64,000 bases of DNA from Akkermansia muciniphila (GTDB taxonomy: Bacteria; Verrucomicrobiota; Verrucomicrobiia; Verrucomicrobiales; Akkermansiaceae). Made by a program: the position numbers and the translations under genes. This document shows, in pieces, positions 34,546 through 42,874 of the stretch. Positions within the stretch are counted from its first letter, which is position 1. Each line of letters opens with the position of its first letter. The stretch covers positions 54,727 through 118,726 of the forward strand of contig NZ_FXYA01000146.1 in assembly GCF_900184965.1 (NCBI RefSeq), given 5' to 3'. The notes beneath the pieces are model-generated. The model was not told the DNA's origin. It did not search any database and was given only the letters and a program-made list of their open reading frames with translations.

Positions 34546-34980
34546 GCAAAAGCATCTGATTTTATCCAGCACGGAGAAGGTATTTTCGGGCTCAATTATT
34601 CCGGTGAACAGGAATTCGGAGCAATCATTTCTTCCGTTAGTTATTCATGGTCGGCCAAAGGTGATGTAGAACTTACTGGGGACAAGGGATTGATGGAGGG
34701 GAACACGCTTTATGATTCCCGCTGTGAAATTACCTGGGAAGCCTATATGAGAAAGACTGGCACGGAAGTGCCCCACATTGGCGATATTGTTGATGTGCAT
34801 GCTGATGTCTTGAATCTCTGCATCAAGAATTCCGGTGAAGAAATTCCGGCAAAGGTGACTAAGGCCATTTGCAAGAGCGTGGATGTGAAGATGGAGACGC
34901 AGAATTATAGGAGTTTCACGGTTAAAGCTACTTATGGTCCTAATATCGTTGCTCTGAATCCGGATATTGCTTCCGAATGA
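34543..34980 (+). CDS. Putative major tail (tube) protein
   Basis: A 145-residue beta-rich protein: YSGEQEFGAIISSVSYSWSA, then YDSRCEITWEAYMRK, VDVHADVLNLCIK and FTVKATYGPNIV. The size, the beta-sandwich rhythm and the place before the chaperone pair and tape measure fit a tail tube subunit. A stable RNA hairpin follows the gene, as often after very highly expressed structural genes. Confidence 0.6.
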   Translation: MAKASDFIQHGEGIFGLNYSGEQEFGAIISSVSYSWSAKGDVELTGDKGLMEGNTLYDSRCEITWEAYMRKTGTEVPHIGDIVDVHADVLNLCIKNSGEEIPAKVTKAICKSVDVKMETQNYRSFTVKATYGPNIVALNPDIASE

Positions 34981-34989
34981 CAAATTTAA

Positions 34990-35014
34990 GGGGAGGTGAG
35001 CTTCACGCCTCCCC
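34990..35014 (+). other. RNA hairpin after the tail-tube gene
   Basis: GGGGAGG pairs with CCTCCCC, and inside it TGA pairs with TCA around GCT. No T run follows, so it may block 3' exonucleases or partly attenuate transcription. Confidence 0.45.
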
Positions 35015-35049
35015 TCCCCTCAAACAAAAAATAATATAATAGACAGAAC

Positions 35050-35424
35050 ATGAATAATATAATCAATATTGAAGATATTAATCTCGCCAGCGCTTTGCTC
35101 GCTGCTACAGCCCCTATCGCCAAGCGGGCGGAGATAATCATTACAGACCGGGGAGAACGGAAGGTTTTTTATTTTACGGATACCCTGGAGACGCGGGAAA
35201 TGATCAGGAAGTGGAAGGATCCTGATTTTGTGAAGAACAATCCGGAAGATCCGTTTGCCCTGGTCAAGGCGGCCTTTGATTGCCGCCGCGGCATTCTGTC
35301 TGGCCTTTCCCGATTCCGGAAAATAGCCTGCATCCGTTCCAGGGATGGGGAGAAGGTCGCCTTAATTCCGGAGAATTGTCCGGAAGAGGATAAAATGGAA
35401 ATCATGGGGCGTTTGAACTCTTGA
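35050..35424 (+). CDS. Tail-region protein of unknown function
   Basis: A 124-residue protein with a mixed alpha/beta pattern: MNNIINIEDINLASALLAAT, then strands EIIITDRGERKVFYF, a helix-rich middle and a C-terminal EDKMEIMGRLNS. I do not recognise it. It is followed after 10 bp by the frameshifted chaperone pair, so it may be a further tail assembly factor or a connector. The leader is A-rich without Shine-Dalgarno sequence. Confidence 0.55.
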   Translation: MNNIINIEDINLASALLAATAPIAKRAEIIITDRGERKVFYFTDTLETREMIRKWKDPDFVKNNPEDPFALVKAAFDCRRGILSGLSRFRKIACIRSRDGEKVALIPENCPEEDKMEIMGRLNS

Positions 35425-35434
35425 GTGTTGGAAT

Positions 35435-35818
35435 ATGATGAAAGATGAGGAAAAAGCCTTGAAGCTCCGTCCCCTGTCTATTGGGAGCATGGAGCTGATG
35501 CAGCGGTTTAACTGTGGATTCATGGACGGGAGCATGAATCTGGGCTGCATTGTGGAATATATTTATATTCATACGGAGGATATTGAAACGCTTGAGTCCA
35601 TGAGCCTTGAAGCGTTTAAGGAAGCCGTCCGAAGATTCAAATATGAATTAAGCCCTGATGAAATGCAGCGTATTTCATCCCTGGTAGGTATGCAGGCGCA
35701 GCAGGTTGATGAAGCCGCTTTTACTGTTGAGGACTCCAAAAAAAAACGGGAGGGGACAGGCCGGACTATTTTATCCAGGTGGTTTGGGCGATTGCGTCGA
35801 AAACGGGCTATCCCTTAA
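35435..35818 (+). CDS. Tail assembly chaperone, gpG-like (unshifted product)
   Basis: A 127-residue protein, mostly helical (LGCIVEYIYIHTEDIETLES then LEAFKEAVRRF), that ends in a basic tail after an A9 run at 35738-35746. In lambda and relatives gpG is made from the first frame and gpGT by a -1 slip; both coat the tape measure during tail building. Residues after the A run (EGTGRTILSRWFGRLRRKR) look non-native, as usual for the short form. Confidence 0.75.
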   Translation: MMKDEEKALKLRPLSIGSMELMQRFNCGFMDGSMNLGCIVEYIYIHTEDIETLESMSLEAFKEAVRRFKYELSPDEMQRISSLVGMQAQQVDEAAFTVEDSKKKREGTGRTILSRWFGRLRRKRAIP

Positions 35819-35985
35819 ATTACATTAAATATGATATTCCCTACAGCATGATCCTGCAGTTCCTGATGAGCGAATGTGTTGCAAATGGCGTAAGCTGTTA
35901 TTACACCCATGCCCGGAAGGTGGATCATGCTGATTTGGAGCGTTTGGACGCTCTGTTTAACAAGCCTGTTGATGTTGAAGAATGA
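35435..35985 (+). CDS. Tail assembly chaperone, gpGT-like, by -1 ribosomal frameshift
   Basis: Slipping back one base within AAAAAAAAAC at 35738-35747 joins the gpG-like frame to a downstream frame reading KKTGGDRPDYFIQVVWAIAS and on to the stop at 35983-35985, a protein of 183 residues. The extension (PLNYIKYDIPYSMILQFLMS, then DHADLERLDALFNKP) is clearly protein-like, while it has only an internal GTG as possible independent start. The stop overlaps the tape-measure ATG at 35982. This is the standard lambda G/GT arrangement. The ratio of forms cannot be read from sequence. Confidence 0.78.
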
Positions 35986-38135
35986 GTGCCGTAAAGTTTA
36001 AATTCTCCGGAGATTCTTCGGAATTGCTCAAAGAACTGGAGAACATTAAGGAAAAGATCCGCGAGACCTCGGGGCAGGCGGCAAATATGCGTGTTGCTAA
36101 GGGCGGTAAGGCTGACGTAGAGGGATTGGGGGCGTCTTTCAAGAAGTTATTGCCTGCAATTACGGCTGCCGGCGCTGCCGCGGCAGGATTTGGGGCGGCA
36201 TGGAGCGCTGTCAAAACAGGAATCAATGACGCGATGGATGATGAATACATGGCGGTACAGTTATCTTCCTATACAAAAAATATTGAGTCGGCCAGGGATT
36301 TGCAGTCCCAGCTTGATCATCTGGCGGCAAATGGCGTTGTTAGCCTGGACGATTTAGGGAAAGCCGCTCAAAACCTGGCCATGCATTTTCGGACAAATAA
36401 TACGGCTATCATGAGCTGGTCGGAAGTTTTTGCAGATATTGCCGCGTCCGGAAAGATTTCCGCAGAGCAGCTTTCCAATTCATGGGCGAAGGTGATGGCA
36501 AACGGATTTGCCGATTCACGGGCCATTAACCAGCTGCAGAATCAGGGCATTCCCATTATCAAGGCTTTGGCGGAAGAAATGGGCGTGGAGGAAAGACAGG
36601 TTGTTGAGCTCGCCAAGAAGCGGGAAATTTCCGCTGACCAGTACGTGAACGCCATGAAGAAAATGCGTGACGCGGAATTTTCCGGGAAGAATTCCGCATT
36701 GTCTAATACGACCATCGGTTCATGGGAAACGCTCAAGGCTACTTTTGAAAATGCTGTAGGAGACCTGATGAGTGAAAAAGTTTACAATCTGGCTGCTGCA
36801 TTTCAGTATTTGACTAAACAAATAGAATCCGCCGCCGCTGTTAATTTTAATCTTTATTCAAAAAATAAAAAAGATCTTTCGGCTATGGAGGCATCTGTTG
36901 CCGGGTGGCAATACATTTGGCATCAAGCTTCTAATCACGTTCTTGCTCTTTTTTCAGACAATTGGGCATTTGAAAATGTAGACAACTTAAATAAGTTTGA
37001 GGCGAGTTTCAAAAATCTTGAGGAATTTGCTCAGTCTGTTGAGACCTCGCAAGATTCTATTTTAGGAGCGAAAAGCAAAGAAGACGTTGATGCTGTCCGC
37101 GAACAGTTGGAAAGTGAAAGAAAAGAGCTTGTGAATCAAATAGGAACAGCTCAACGCTATCTTGATGCAAGTGGGGGTACCGGTAGGTATAACGGAAAAG
37201 AAGTCGGACAGAGAATAGAATCCTTGAAGCAGGAACTAAAGCTTAGGGATGAGCTACTTTCCGAGATTAACCGCGGCTGTTTACTTCTTGGCGATGAAAA
37301 AGAATCCATTGATGAAATTATTGAAAAAAACAGAAAGGAGGCAAAAGCTGCATCAGATTTGAGCGAAGCAATGAAAAAGCTGCATTCGACACGAGAAAAA
37401 ACACTTAACCAACCACTGAAAAAAAATACGGAAAGCCTGACAGAGGAAGGTTTGCAACAATTGCTAACAAGTTCCTTGGATTCTTTTCATCTTAATTCTA
37501 TCAATGAATTCGAAGAAGAATTGACTAAATTGGAAAGGAAATTTCAGGAAGGTTTATTAGATTTTAATGCAGCCACGAGATATGAAAAGCTGTTATCCGT
37601 GGCTGACTCCATCCGGGAAATTAACGCTCAATTAAATAAAAAGAACAGAGCCGTTAATGATGTGAGACAGGATGCGCAGGAAGAAATTGCCATCATGCAG
37701 GCCGAACTTGACGGCGAAAAGAAAAAGCGGCGCGAACTGGAAAAGCAGCGGGATGTGCGGAAGGAAATGCAATCCCTCGTGAAAAGCGGCATGAATGAGC
37801 ATGACGCCCTGGGGCTGGCGGAACAGAAGGTTTCTCTGACATACAAGATTGAGGACAAAAGGGAAAGGGAGAAAAAGGAAAAAGAGGATTCCAGGGCGCG
37901 GGCGCAGGAAATATCCGATGCGTTTAAAACACGGTTTGACGCAGTACAGCAGACGCTTTCAAGCGTATCCCGTGTGGGGTCTGGTTTCGGTTCCCTCTTT
38001 CCCCTGGTGGGGAAGGAGGGTGCCGGCCTTTCCGCAGCCGTGGACTCCCTGACGGGAGAGGTGAAGAAATCAAACGAATACCTCAGGACGATTGCGGAAA
38101 AGGCCGAGAAAGGCGGCGTTGCCCTCTTTAGCTGA
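35982..38135 (+). CDS. Tape measure protein
   Basis: A 717-residue protein that sets tail length; at the accepted rule of about 0.15 nm per residue the tail would be near 108 nm. An N-terminal helical zone is followed by a hydrophobic segment (LLPAITAAGAAAAGFGAAWS, near residue 47-66). The conserved tape-measure core is DDLGKAAQNLAMHFRTNN, then ADIAASGKISAEQLSNSWAK and DSRAINQLQNQGIPIIKALA. Long coiled coils occupy residues 330-640, and a Gly/Phe-rich hydrophobic end (SRVGSGFGSLFPLVGKEGAG) follows. It lies next to the G/GT chaperones as expected. Confidence 0.9.
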   Translation: MSAVKFKFSGDSSELLKELENIKEKIRETSGQAANMRVAKGGKADVEGLGASFKKLLPAITAAGAAAAGFGAAWSAVKTGINDAMDDEYMAVQLSSYTKNIESARDLQSQLDHLAANGVVSLDDLGKAAQNLAMHFRTNNTAIMSWSEVFADIAASGKISAEQLSNSWAKVMANGFADSRAINQLQNQGIPIIKALAEEMGVEERQVVELAKKREISADQYVNAMKKMRDAEFSGKNSALSNTTIGSWETLKATFENAVGDLMSEKVYNLAAAFQYLTKQIESAAAVNFNLYSKNKKDLSAMEASVAGWQYIWHQASNHVLALFSDNWAFENVDNLNKFEASFKNLEEFAQSVETSQDSILGAKSKEDVDAVREQLESERKELVNQIGTAQRYLDASGGTGRYNGKEVGQRIESLKQELKLRDELLSEINRGCLLLGDEKESIDEIIEKNRKEAKAASDLSEAMKKLHSTREKTLNQPLKKNTESLTEEGLQQLLTSSLDSFHLNSINEFEEELTKLERKFQEGLLDFNAATRYEKLLSVADSIREINAQLNKKNRAVNDVRQDAQEEIAIMQAELDGEKKKRRELEKQRDVRKEMQSLVKSGMNEHDALGLAEQKVSLTYKIEDKREREKKEKEDSRARAQEISDAFKTRFDAVQQTLSSVSRVGSGFGSLFPLVGKEGAGLSAAVDSLTGEVKKSNEYLRTIAEKAEKGGVALFS

Positions 38136-38136
38136 C

Positions 38137-38916
38137 ATGAACAAGGATATTAAACACACAGGCGGGTACGGATGGCAGGGAGACTTTGAAGCATCCATGT
38201 CTGATGATGGCTCCTGGTCGGCAAGCGTTTCTTACGTGGCGCCCCCCGGGGAGAAATTCACGCCTTCTTACTCTCTGCATTGCCATGTTTCGGGCTTCAC
38301 GGACTTGACCCTGTCCGGTTACCAGCATTCACGGATGGCGGATTTGTGGAAAACATCCTGTACCTTTAAAAAAGACGCTCCGCAGGAGGATGAAGAGCCT
38401 GACGATCCGGAACACGGAGATCCGGACACATGGGACTTTGACCCCAAAGACACGAAAACCACCTGGGAATTTACGGCCGGAGTGACGAGCAAGAGCATCT
38501 TTGACCATCCGGATTTCAAATCCATGTTTCAGGATAATCCGGATCTGAAGAAAGCTTATGAAGCAATTATGTCGGGCCGCGTGGATATTGAATCATTGAA
38601 GATTGATTCCAGGCTGAAAAGGAAAGATCCGTATGATTTCGGCCTGGGGGGCGTTAAATACTCCCAGGAACTTTCTGACTTGTTCAACAAGATCATTAAT
38701 AAGGGAATCACTGACTATTACACAAGATCCTGCTCCTATTCCATCACGACCACGGAAGGAAAGGGGCCTGATGCCGCCCTTCAATCATTGATTTCTGCGG
38801 GAGGCGGCAATTTTGTAAAGATGGGGGAAGACAAGAATACCTATGGGCGGAATATGGAAACCACGCAATCCTTCTCCCAGATTTTGAAAGAAGGAATTTT
38901 GATTATTGGCTCATGA
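38137..38916 (+). CDS. Distal tail region protein, unknown family
   Basis: A 259-residue protein from the ATG at 38137, one base after the tape-measure stop. The N-terminal part is beta-rich and Gly/Ser-rich (GGYGWQGDFEASMSDDGSWS) and has an acidic linker (DEEPDDPEHGDPDTWDFDP). The C-terminal half is more helical. No family recognised. The place after the tape measure suggests a distal tail (Dit-like) or tip protein. The next gene starts within its stop (ATGA). Confidence 0.55.
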   Translation: MNKDIKHTGGYGWQGDFEASMSDDGSWSASVSYVAPPGEKFTPSYSLHCHVSGFTDLTLSGYQHSRMADLWKTSCTFKKDAPQEDEEPDDPEHGDPDTWDFDPKDTKTTWEFTAGVTSKSIFDHPDFKSMFQDNPDLKKAYEAIMSGRVDIESLKIDSRLKRKDPYDFGLGGVKYSQELSDLFNKIINKGITDYYTRSCSYSITTTEGKGPDAALQSLISAGGGNFVKMGEDKNTYGRNMETTQSFSQILKEGILIIGS

Positions 38917-39752
38917 TCTGGACAAACGATTTACGGATTAACACGGACATTACGCCGGATGCCGGTAGCCACCAGGCCTACGGGACATACAGAGTGAACC
39001 GTACCGTCTCGCAATCGGAAATTGTTCCCATTGCCGGGTTCCGGCGTCCCAAATGGGCGGCCGCGTCAACCAATCCCAATGCTCCCGGCATGGTGGCGAC
39101 GGGTTATAAAATCTCCCTGCATTCTCCGACGGCTTACAAGGTCACCGTAACGTACTCCTATCCATCCGAAGGTGTCAAAGAGGATGAGGAGGGCAACCCA
39201 TCCCCGGATGATCCGGAAGGCGGAGGTGAGGCGAGCGAGAAATACAAAGTCAAGATCAGCGACCGTTCAAATATGACTCTTGAACCCTTGCTGAGCTATT
39301 ACGAGCTGCGGAATCCGGACGGAAGCAGCAAATATCCGGAGGGGGATATGCTGATTCTGGCCGTTTATTTGTCCGGCGGCCTTGTCATGTGCAGCAATGG
39401 ACAGTACCGGCTGAAATGCGAAAAAGACGAAACGCCGGGACATATTCAATTGCCCGTTACGCCCATCACGCCGTATATCACGCTCGGATATAAAAAAATA
39501 TCACAGAACAATACGGTCATCACGAAAACCTACACGGCGCGCCGTGTGGAACCGTCCAAGGTGGAACGCGTGGGTAAAATTGTCCAGGGCGGCGAGTTTG
39601 GAGGCGCAACGAAGGTGCAAGAGTATAAGCTTGATTACCTCTTTACCCGGTATTCCGTCCACAAAGTAGGCAATCGGGAATACGAAATTACGGAAGAATA
39701 CACCCAATCCAACCCCGGAGGCTGGTCTGCGGACCTGTACAAAAATGGATAA
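38913..39752 (+). CDS. Tail tip protein, unknown family
   Basis: A 279-residue beta-rich protein. The early GTYRVNRTVSQSEIVPIAGF and the late TRYSVHKVGNREYEITEEYT are strand-rich, and an acidic loop (GVKEDEEGNPSPDDPEGGGE) interrupts it. I do not recognise a fold. It overlaps both neighbours by a few bases, so it belongs to the tail operon and is probably part of the baseplate or tail tip. Confidence 0.55.
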   Translation: MIWTNDLRINTDITPDAGSHQAYGTYRVNRTVSQSEIVPIAGFRRPKWAAASTNPNAPGMVATGYKISLHSPTAYKVTVTYSYPSEGVKEDEEGNPSPDDPEGGGEASEKYKVKISDRSNMTLEPLLSYYELRNPDGSSKYPEGDMLILAVYLSGGLVMCSNGQYRLKCEKDETPGHIQLPVTPITPYITLGYKKISQNNTVITKTYTARRVEPSKVERVGKIVQGGEFGGATKVQEYKLDYLFTRYSVHKVGNREYEITEEYTQSNPGGWSADLYKNG

Positions 39753-41094
39753 TATCACCAAGGGCGACCCAATTAAGGCGGATTGGGCCAATGCTCTTAC
39801 AAATGCCGTCAATGCGGCCGCGCATGGCAAAACAGCCTTGCGCGGTGGCGGCGGGCAGAACGTTTTCATTTCCCCTTATCAGCGCGGTTCCCGCCCCCTG
39901 GCCTTTGATTTGGTGGAAATCACGGATGATGAGGAAGATAGCCTTTCCGGCAAGATCTCCGGGGGAGTGCTGTTGTCCGCATACAAAGAGGAACAGGAAG
40001 AAAAAATATCGCTGAAAACGGAATGCATGGAAATCAGCGAATATGAAGAAACCTTCCAATCAGGCGATCAGGTGTGGGTTCATGTGACCTATGATCCGGA
40101 CACATGGGAGGCATATGTTGCAATCCTGGAAAAAGGGAAAGAACCGCCGGAGGCAGAAGAGGGTGAGGCCTACATTATTGTTGGCGAGTTTGAGGAACGC
40201 GACCAATCCATTATCTACAGGCACAAAGGAATTACCTGTATCAACTGGGATGCAATCAAATGGGAATTTGAGGAATTCAAGCTCAAGACGGATCCTTTGT
40301 GCGCGCTGGAACTCAAGGAAGAAGAGAACGAAAAGGAACTGACTCTGAATATTGAATCTTCCAGTGAAGAAGAAGATTTGGGTGCCGACAGCAATTTAAA
40401 GGTATGGCTGGTGCAGAAAAAGGGGAAAGGGGAGGGCGGGGCAGAAGATGGGCCGGTCAGGCTTGGCGTGAGAATCAAAGATTCACGGAGTTTTCAGCAG
40501 GTGCAGCCGGGAGACGGCCTTGAATGGAAAACGGAAAAAGGGGCGGATGGCCATGACATCCAGACGGAAATCCTGCAGGTCAGGATTGATTCCACGGTTT
40601 CTTCTTCAACGGGGCAAGAGGGAAGAATCCCTGTTGACCTGAGTGTGTCGCAGGAGGGATTGAAAGGCGAGGTGGATTTGACAATTGATGATACGGAGCA
40701 TGATTTATGGGGAGGGTGGAAAATCAAACTGTCCAGGGCCACCAGGGGAGTATTGTCTCTTGCGGTCACTCCTGGAGGCGACGCGGAAGAATTGAGCTTT
40801 CGCGCGCCCCTGCGGAAAAATGGGAAGTATGTTGTGCTGGATTATGAATCTGGTTGGTCTGATGCCGTCAACGGTGTGAAGGCAGGCCTGTTTCTGCGGA
40901 ATAATAAATTGGCTGTGGAGCTGTACGCAGACACGGAGCCGGATGGCTCTGATAATCTTATAAGCGATTCATGGACGGTATTGGCTTGCGATAGCGACCA
41001 CGCAATACGCCTGAACCGGGACGAAAACGGGAAAATCTATATCCAGCAGGGGGAATGGATTGTGACTTCCAAAATTTATTCACCAATAAATTAA
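39745..41094 (+). CDS. Large tail tip / baseplate protein, unknown family
   Basis: A 449-residue acidic protein. It opens with a helix (ADWANALTNAVNAAAHGKTA), typical of the start of many fibre and baseplate proteins, and continues with repeated strand-rich units and Glu-rich loops (LELKEEENEKELTLNIE). A C-terminal compact domain contains LRKNGKYVVLDYESGWSDAV and ends at SKIYSPIN. No enzymatic motif is visible. It may connect the tail tip to the receptor-binding protein encoded beyond the terminase. Confidence 0.55.
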   Translation: MDNITKGDPIKADWANALTNAVNAAAHGKTALRGGGGQNVFISPYQRGSRPLAFDLVEITDDEEDSLSGKISGGVLLSAYKEEQEEKISLKTECMEISEYEETFQSGDQVWVHVTYDPDTWEAYVAILEKGKEPPEAEEGEAYIIVGEFEERDQSIIYRHKGITCINWDAIKWEFEEFKLKTDPLCALELKEEENEKELTLNIESSSEEEDLGADSNLKVWLVQKKGKGEGGAEDGPVRLGVRIKDSRSFQQVQPGDGLEWKTEKGADGHDIQTEILQVRIDSTVSSSTGQEGRIPVDLSVSQEGLKGEVDLTIDDTEHDLWGGWKIKLSRATRGVLSLAVTPGGDAEELSFRAPLRKNGKYVVLDYESGWSDAVNGVKAGLFLRNNKLAVELYADTEPDGSDNLISDSWTVLACDSDHAIRLNRDENGKIYIQQGEWIVTSKIYSPIN

Positions 41095-41099
41095 TAAAA

Positions 41100-41852
41100 A
41101 TGAATTACGCAATATTCTGTTATAGAGAAGATTATAAATGCCTTGAATTGTGCGTTGGTCAAATCCGCCGGGTTGATCCTGATTGTACGATTTACCTGTT
41201 TGACGACGGAAAAGCCCCTCTCGCAAGAAAAGACATCCCCAGGGGAAGGGACATCATTTACAAAAAGACCTATTTTGAACGCAACAGGAACTTGAATGGC
41301 CTCGAATGTATCCGCGGCATGTTGTCCTGCATGCGTGATATCCCGGGCCGGGAGCCCATCATCAAAATAGACGCTGATACACTGCTGATGTCCCTTGAAG
41401 AAATACGGAAATCACTGTTTGAGCGCAGGAAACTGGCAGGGGGATATCAGTGCGCCGTTCCATTCGCCTGGTCCGGAGTATGTTATTGGGTAACGCGGAA
41501 ATTCATCAGTGATGCTCTTGATGTCCTGGTAACGCGTGAATTCCCGACACGCAATCAGGATTATCCGGAGGACGTGACCGTTTCCAGACTGGCCCTGTAC
41601 CTGTACGGCCGCAAGGGGGTTGATGTCATTGAGTTCCAGGGAGGCAAGTACCTGATCGGCATCAGAACATGTGATTCTGGCCAGTTATCAAAGCTGGCGA
41701 AACTGGCCCGCCGCGTGTCTGCCGTTCACTGCGGACAGCAGGATTTTTATGAGCCGATCATCCAGCAATCAGGCTGTACCATCCGGGAAGCTTGCGCCCG
41801 TATCATGTGGGAAATCCTTCACCCGGGTGAACCGGAAGGATTCAGGCTTTGA
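41100..41852 (+). CDS. Glycosyltransferase-like (GT-A type) protein
   Basis: A 250-residue protein from the ATG at 41100 (MNYAIFCYREDYKCLELCVG). The layout is GT-A-like: an N-terminal nucleotide-binding strand-helix, then IKIDADTLLMS with a DxD metal motif near residue 99, a substrate-side RNQDYPEDVTVSRLALYLYG near 155-174, and a final His in SAVHCGQQDF. Transferases with PEDV-like motifs often act on sugar donors. In a particle gene cluster it may modify tail proteins or the host's surface glycans; either is inference. It overlaps the opposite-strand gene by 11 bp at the 3' end. Confidence 0.65.
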   Translation: MNYAIFCYREDYKCLELCVGQIRRVDPDCTIYLFDDGKAPLARKDIPRGRDIIYKKTYFERNRNLNGLECIRGMLSCMRDIPGREPIIKIDADTLLMSLEEIRKSLFERRKLAGGYQCAVPFAWSGVCYWVTRKFISDALDVLVTREFPTRNQDYPEDVTVSRLALYLYGRKGVDVIEFQGGKYLIGIRTCDSGQLSKLAKLARRVSAVHCGQQDFYEPIIQQSGCTIREACARIMWEILHPGEPEGFRL

Positions 41853-42312
41853 ACAGATCCAGAATCATCTGGTTTTCCTCAAAACGTTTCTTTCCCGTGC
41901 CGTATGCTTTCATGATTTGTTCCGGCGTCTTTTTCCGCGGTGCCTCCAGCTTTTTGACAGGGCGGCGCTTCATGGCCGCATGTTCCGTCTGCTGCATCAT
42001 CAGGGAGGGCGGGAGTCCGCTCTCAGCAAGGAATTTGGAAGCAGCGCGGGAAATGGCCGCTTTATGCACGCCCAGTTTCCGCGCCCTCTGGGCCATGCGT
42101 TCATTTCCGAGCACAGACGTCAACCCCAGAGCGTATGCCACGCCGAATGCGGTGACATTGGGAGTGCGGCTGTTAATGACGTGATACAGGGCCAGGGACA
42201 TGATCCGGATCATTTCAAGGGCGCGTTCCCGAAATTCGTTTTCCTGCTCCTGCCCTTCTTCCGGATACTCAAAATCCGTATGTGCTGTGTAGTATGACTG
42301 TTGCGGTTCCAT
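41842..42312 (-). CDS. Small HTH-like DNA-binding protein, divergent from terS
   Basis: A 156-residue protein encoded against the late operon. Residues about 55-95 read as a helix-turn-helix (RMAQRARKLGVHKAAISRAA), and the C-terminus is basic (MKRRPVKKLEAPRKKTPEQI). The early part (EFRERALEMIRIMSLALYHV) is helical. It starts 58 bp from terS with a 38-bp near-palindrome between them, so it is a candidate regulator of its own promoter and of terS, or a packaging-site factor. No family name is certain. Confidence 0.6.
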   Translation of the reverse strand: MEPQQSYYTAHTDFEYPEEGQEQENEFRERALEMIRIMSLALYHVINSRTPNVTAFGVAYALGLTSVLGNERMAQRARKLGVHKAAISRAASKFLAESGLPPSLMMQQTEHAAMKRRPVKKLEAPRKKTPEQIMKAYGTGKKRFEENQMILDLFKA

Positions 42313-42322
42313 GCTTGGTGTA

Positions 42323-42360
42323 TTTACATATCAATATATCATGATATAATAATATGTAAA
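42323..42360. promoter_or_regulatory. 38-bp near-palindrome between the HTH gene and terS
   Basis: Arms of 19 bp match at 17 positions. The outer arms are TTTACATAT and ATATGTAAA, and the core TATATCATGATATA is a perfect palindrome with the same centre. It ends 10 bp before the terS start. It could be an operator, or part of a cos/pac region, since packaging sites often lie at terS. Confidence 0.65.
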
Positions 42361-42370
42361 GAAGGGAATA

Positions 42371-42874
42371 ATGGCAGGGATTTCACAGGCGGAACTTGCC
42401 CGGCAATTGGGCGTCAATAAAAGCACGATCACGTACCACGTGAAGCGTGGTCTGACGCATGCGCAAATCCGGGAGCTGATTGAAGCCAGGAGGAAGGAAA
42501 ATCCAATTGCTGAACCTGCTGCTCCAGAAATTGGGAAAAACGCTCCGGAGGAAGGGGTAGCGGAACTGAGAAAAAGGAAACTTGCTGCGGAAATTACCTA
42601 CAAGAATTTGCAGGCTGAACAGGCCCGCGTGAAGCTTGAAAAGGATAAGGCCCGGCTGGTGGACATGGAAGATGTGAATGAACTTGTCGTACATCTGGCC
42701 AGTATTACTAAAGGCGTTCTCCAGGCATTTGAAAATAAACTGCCGGGGAAGCTGGAAGGATTGACGGCTGCAGAAATGGTTCCCGTGCTTCGGGAGGAAA
42801 TCAAGGCCGCCCTGTATTCCATTGCGGAAGAATCCAGGGCCCAGATCAAGATAATCAGCCGGGCGGAACAATGA
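42371..42874 (+). CDS. Terminase small subunit
   Basis: A 167-residue Nu1-like protein that recognises the packaging site. The N-terminal winged helix-turn-helix is AELARQLGVNKSTITYHVKR. A long central coiled coil carries ELRKRKLAAEITYKNLQAEQ, as in Nu1-type subunits, and the C-terminus contacts TerL. It overlaps terL by 4 bp (ATGA), so the subunits are coupled. Confidence 0.85.
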   Translation: MAGISQAELARQLGVNKSTITYHVKRGLTHAQIRELIEARRKENPIAEPAAPEIGKNAPEEGVAELRKRKLAAEITYKNLQAEQARVKLEKDKARLVDMEDVNELVVHLASITKGVLQAFENKLPGKLEGLTAAEMVPVLREEIKAALYSIAEESRAQIKIISRAEQ

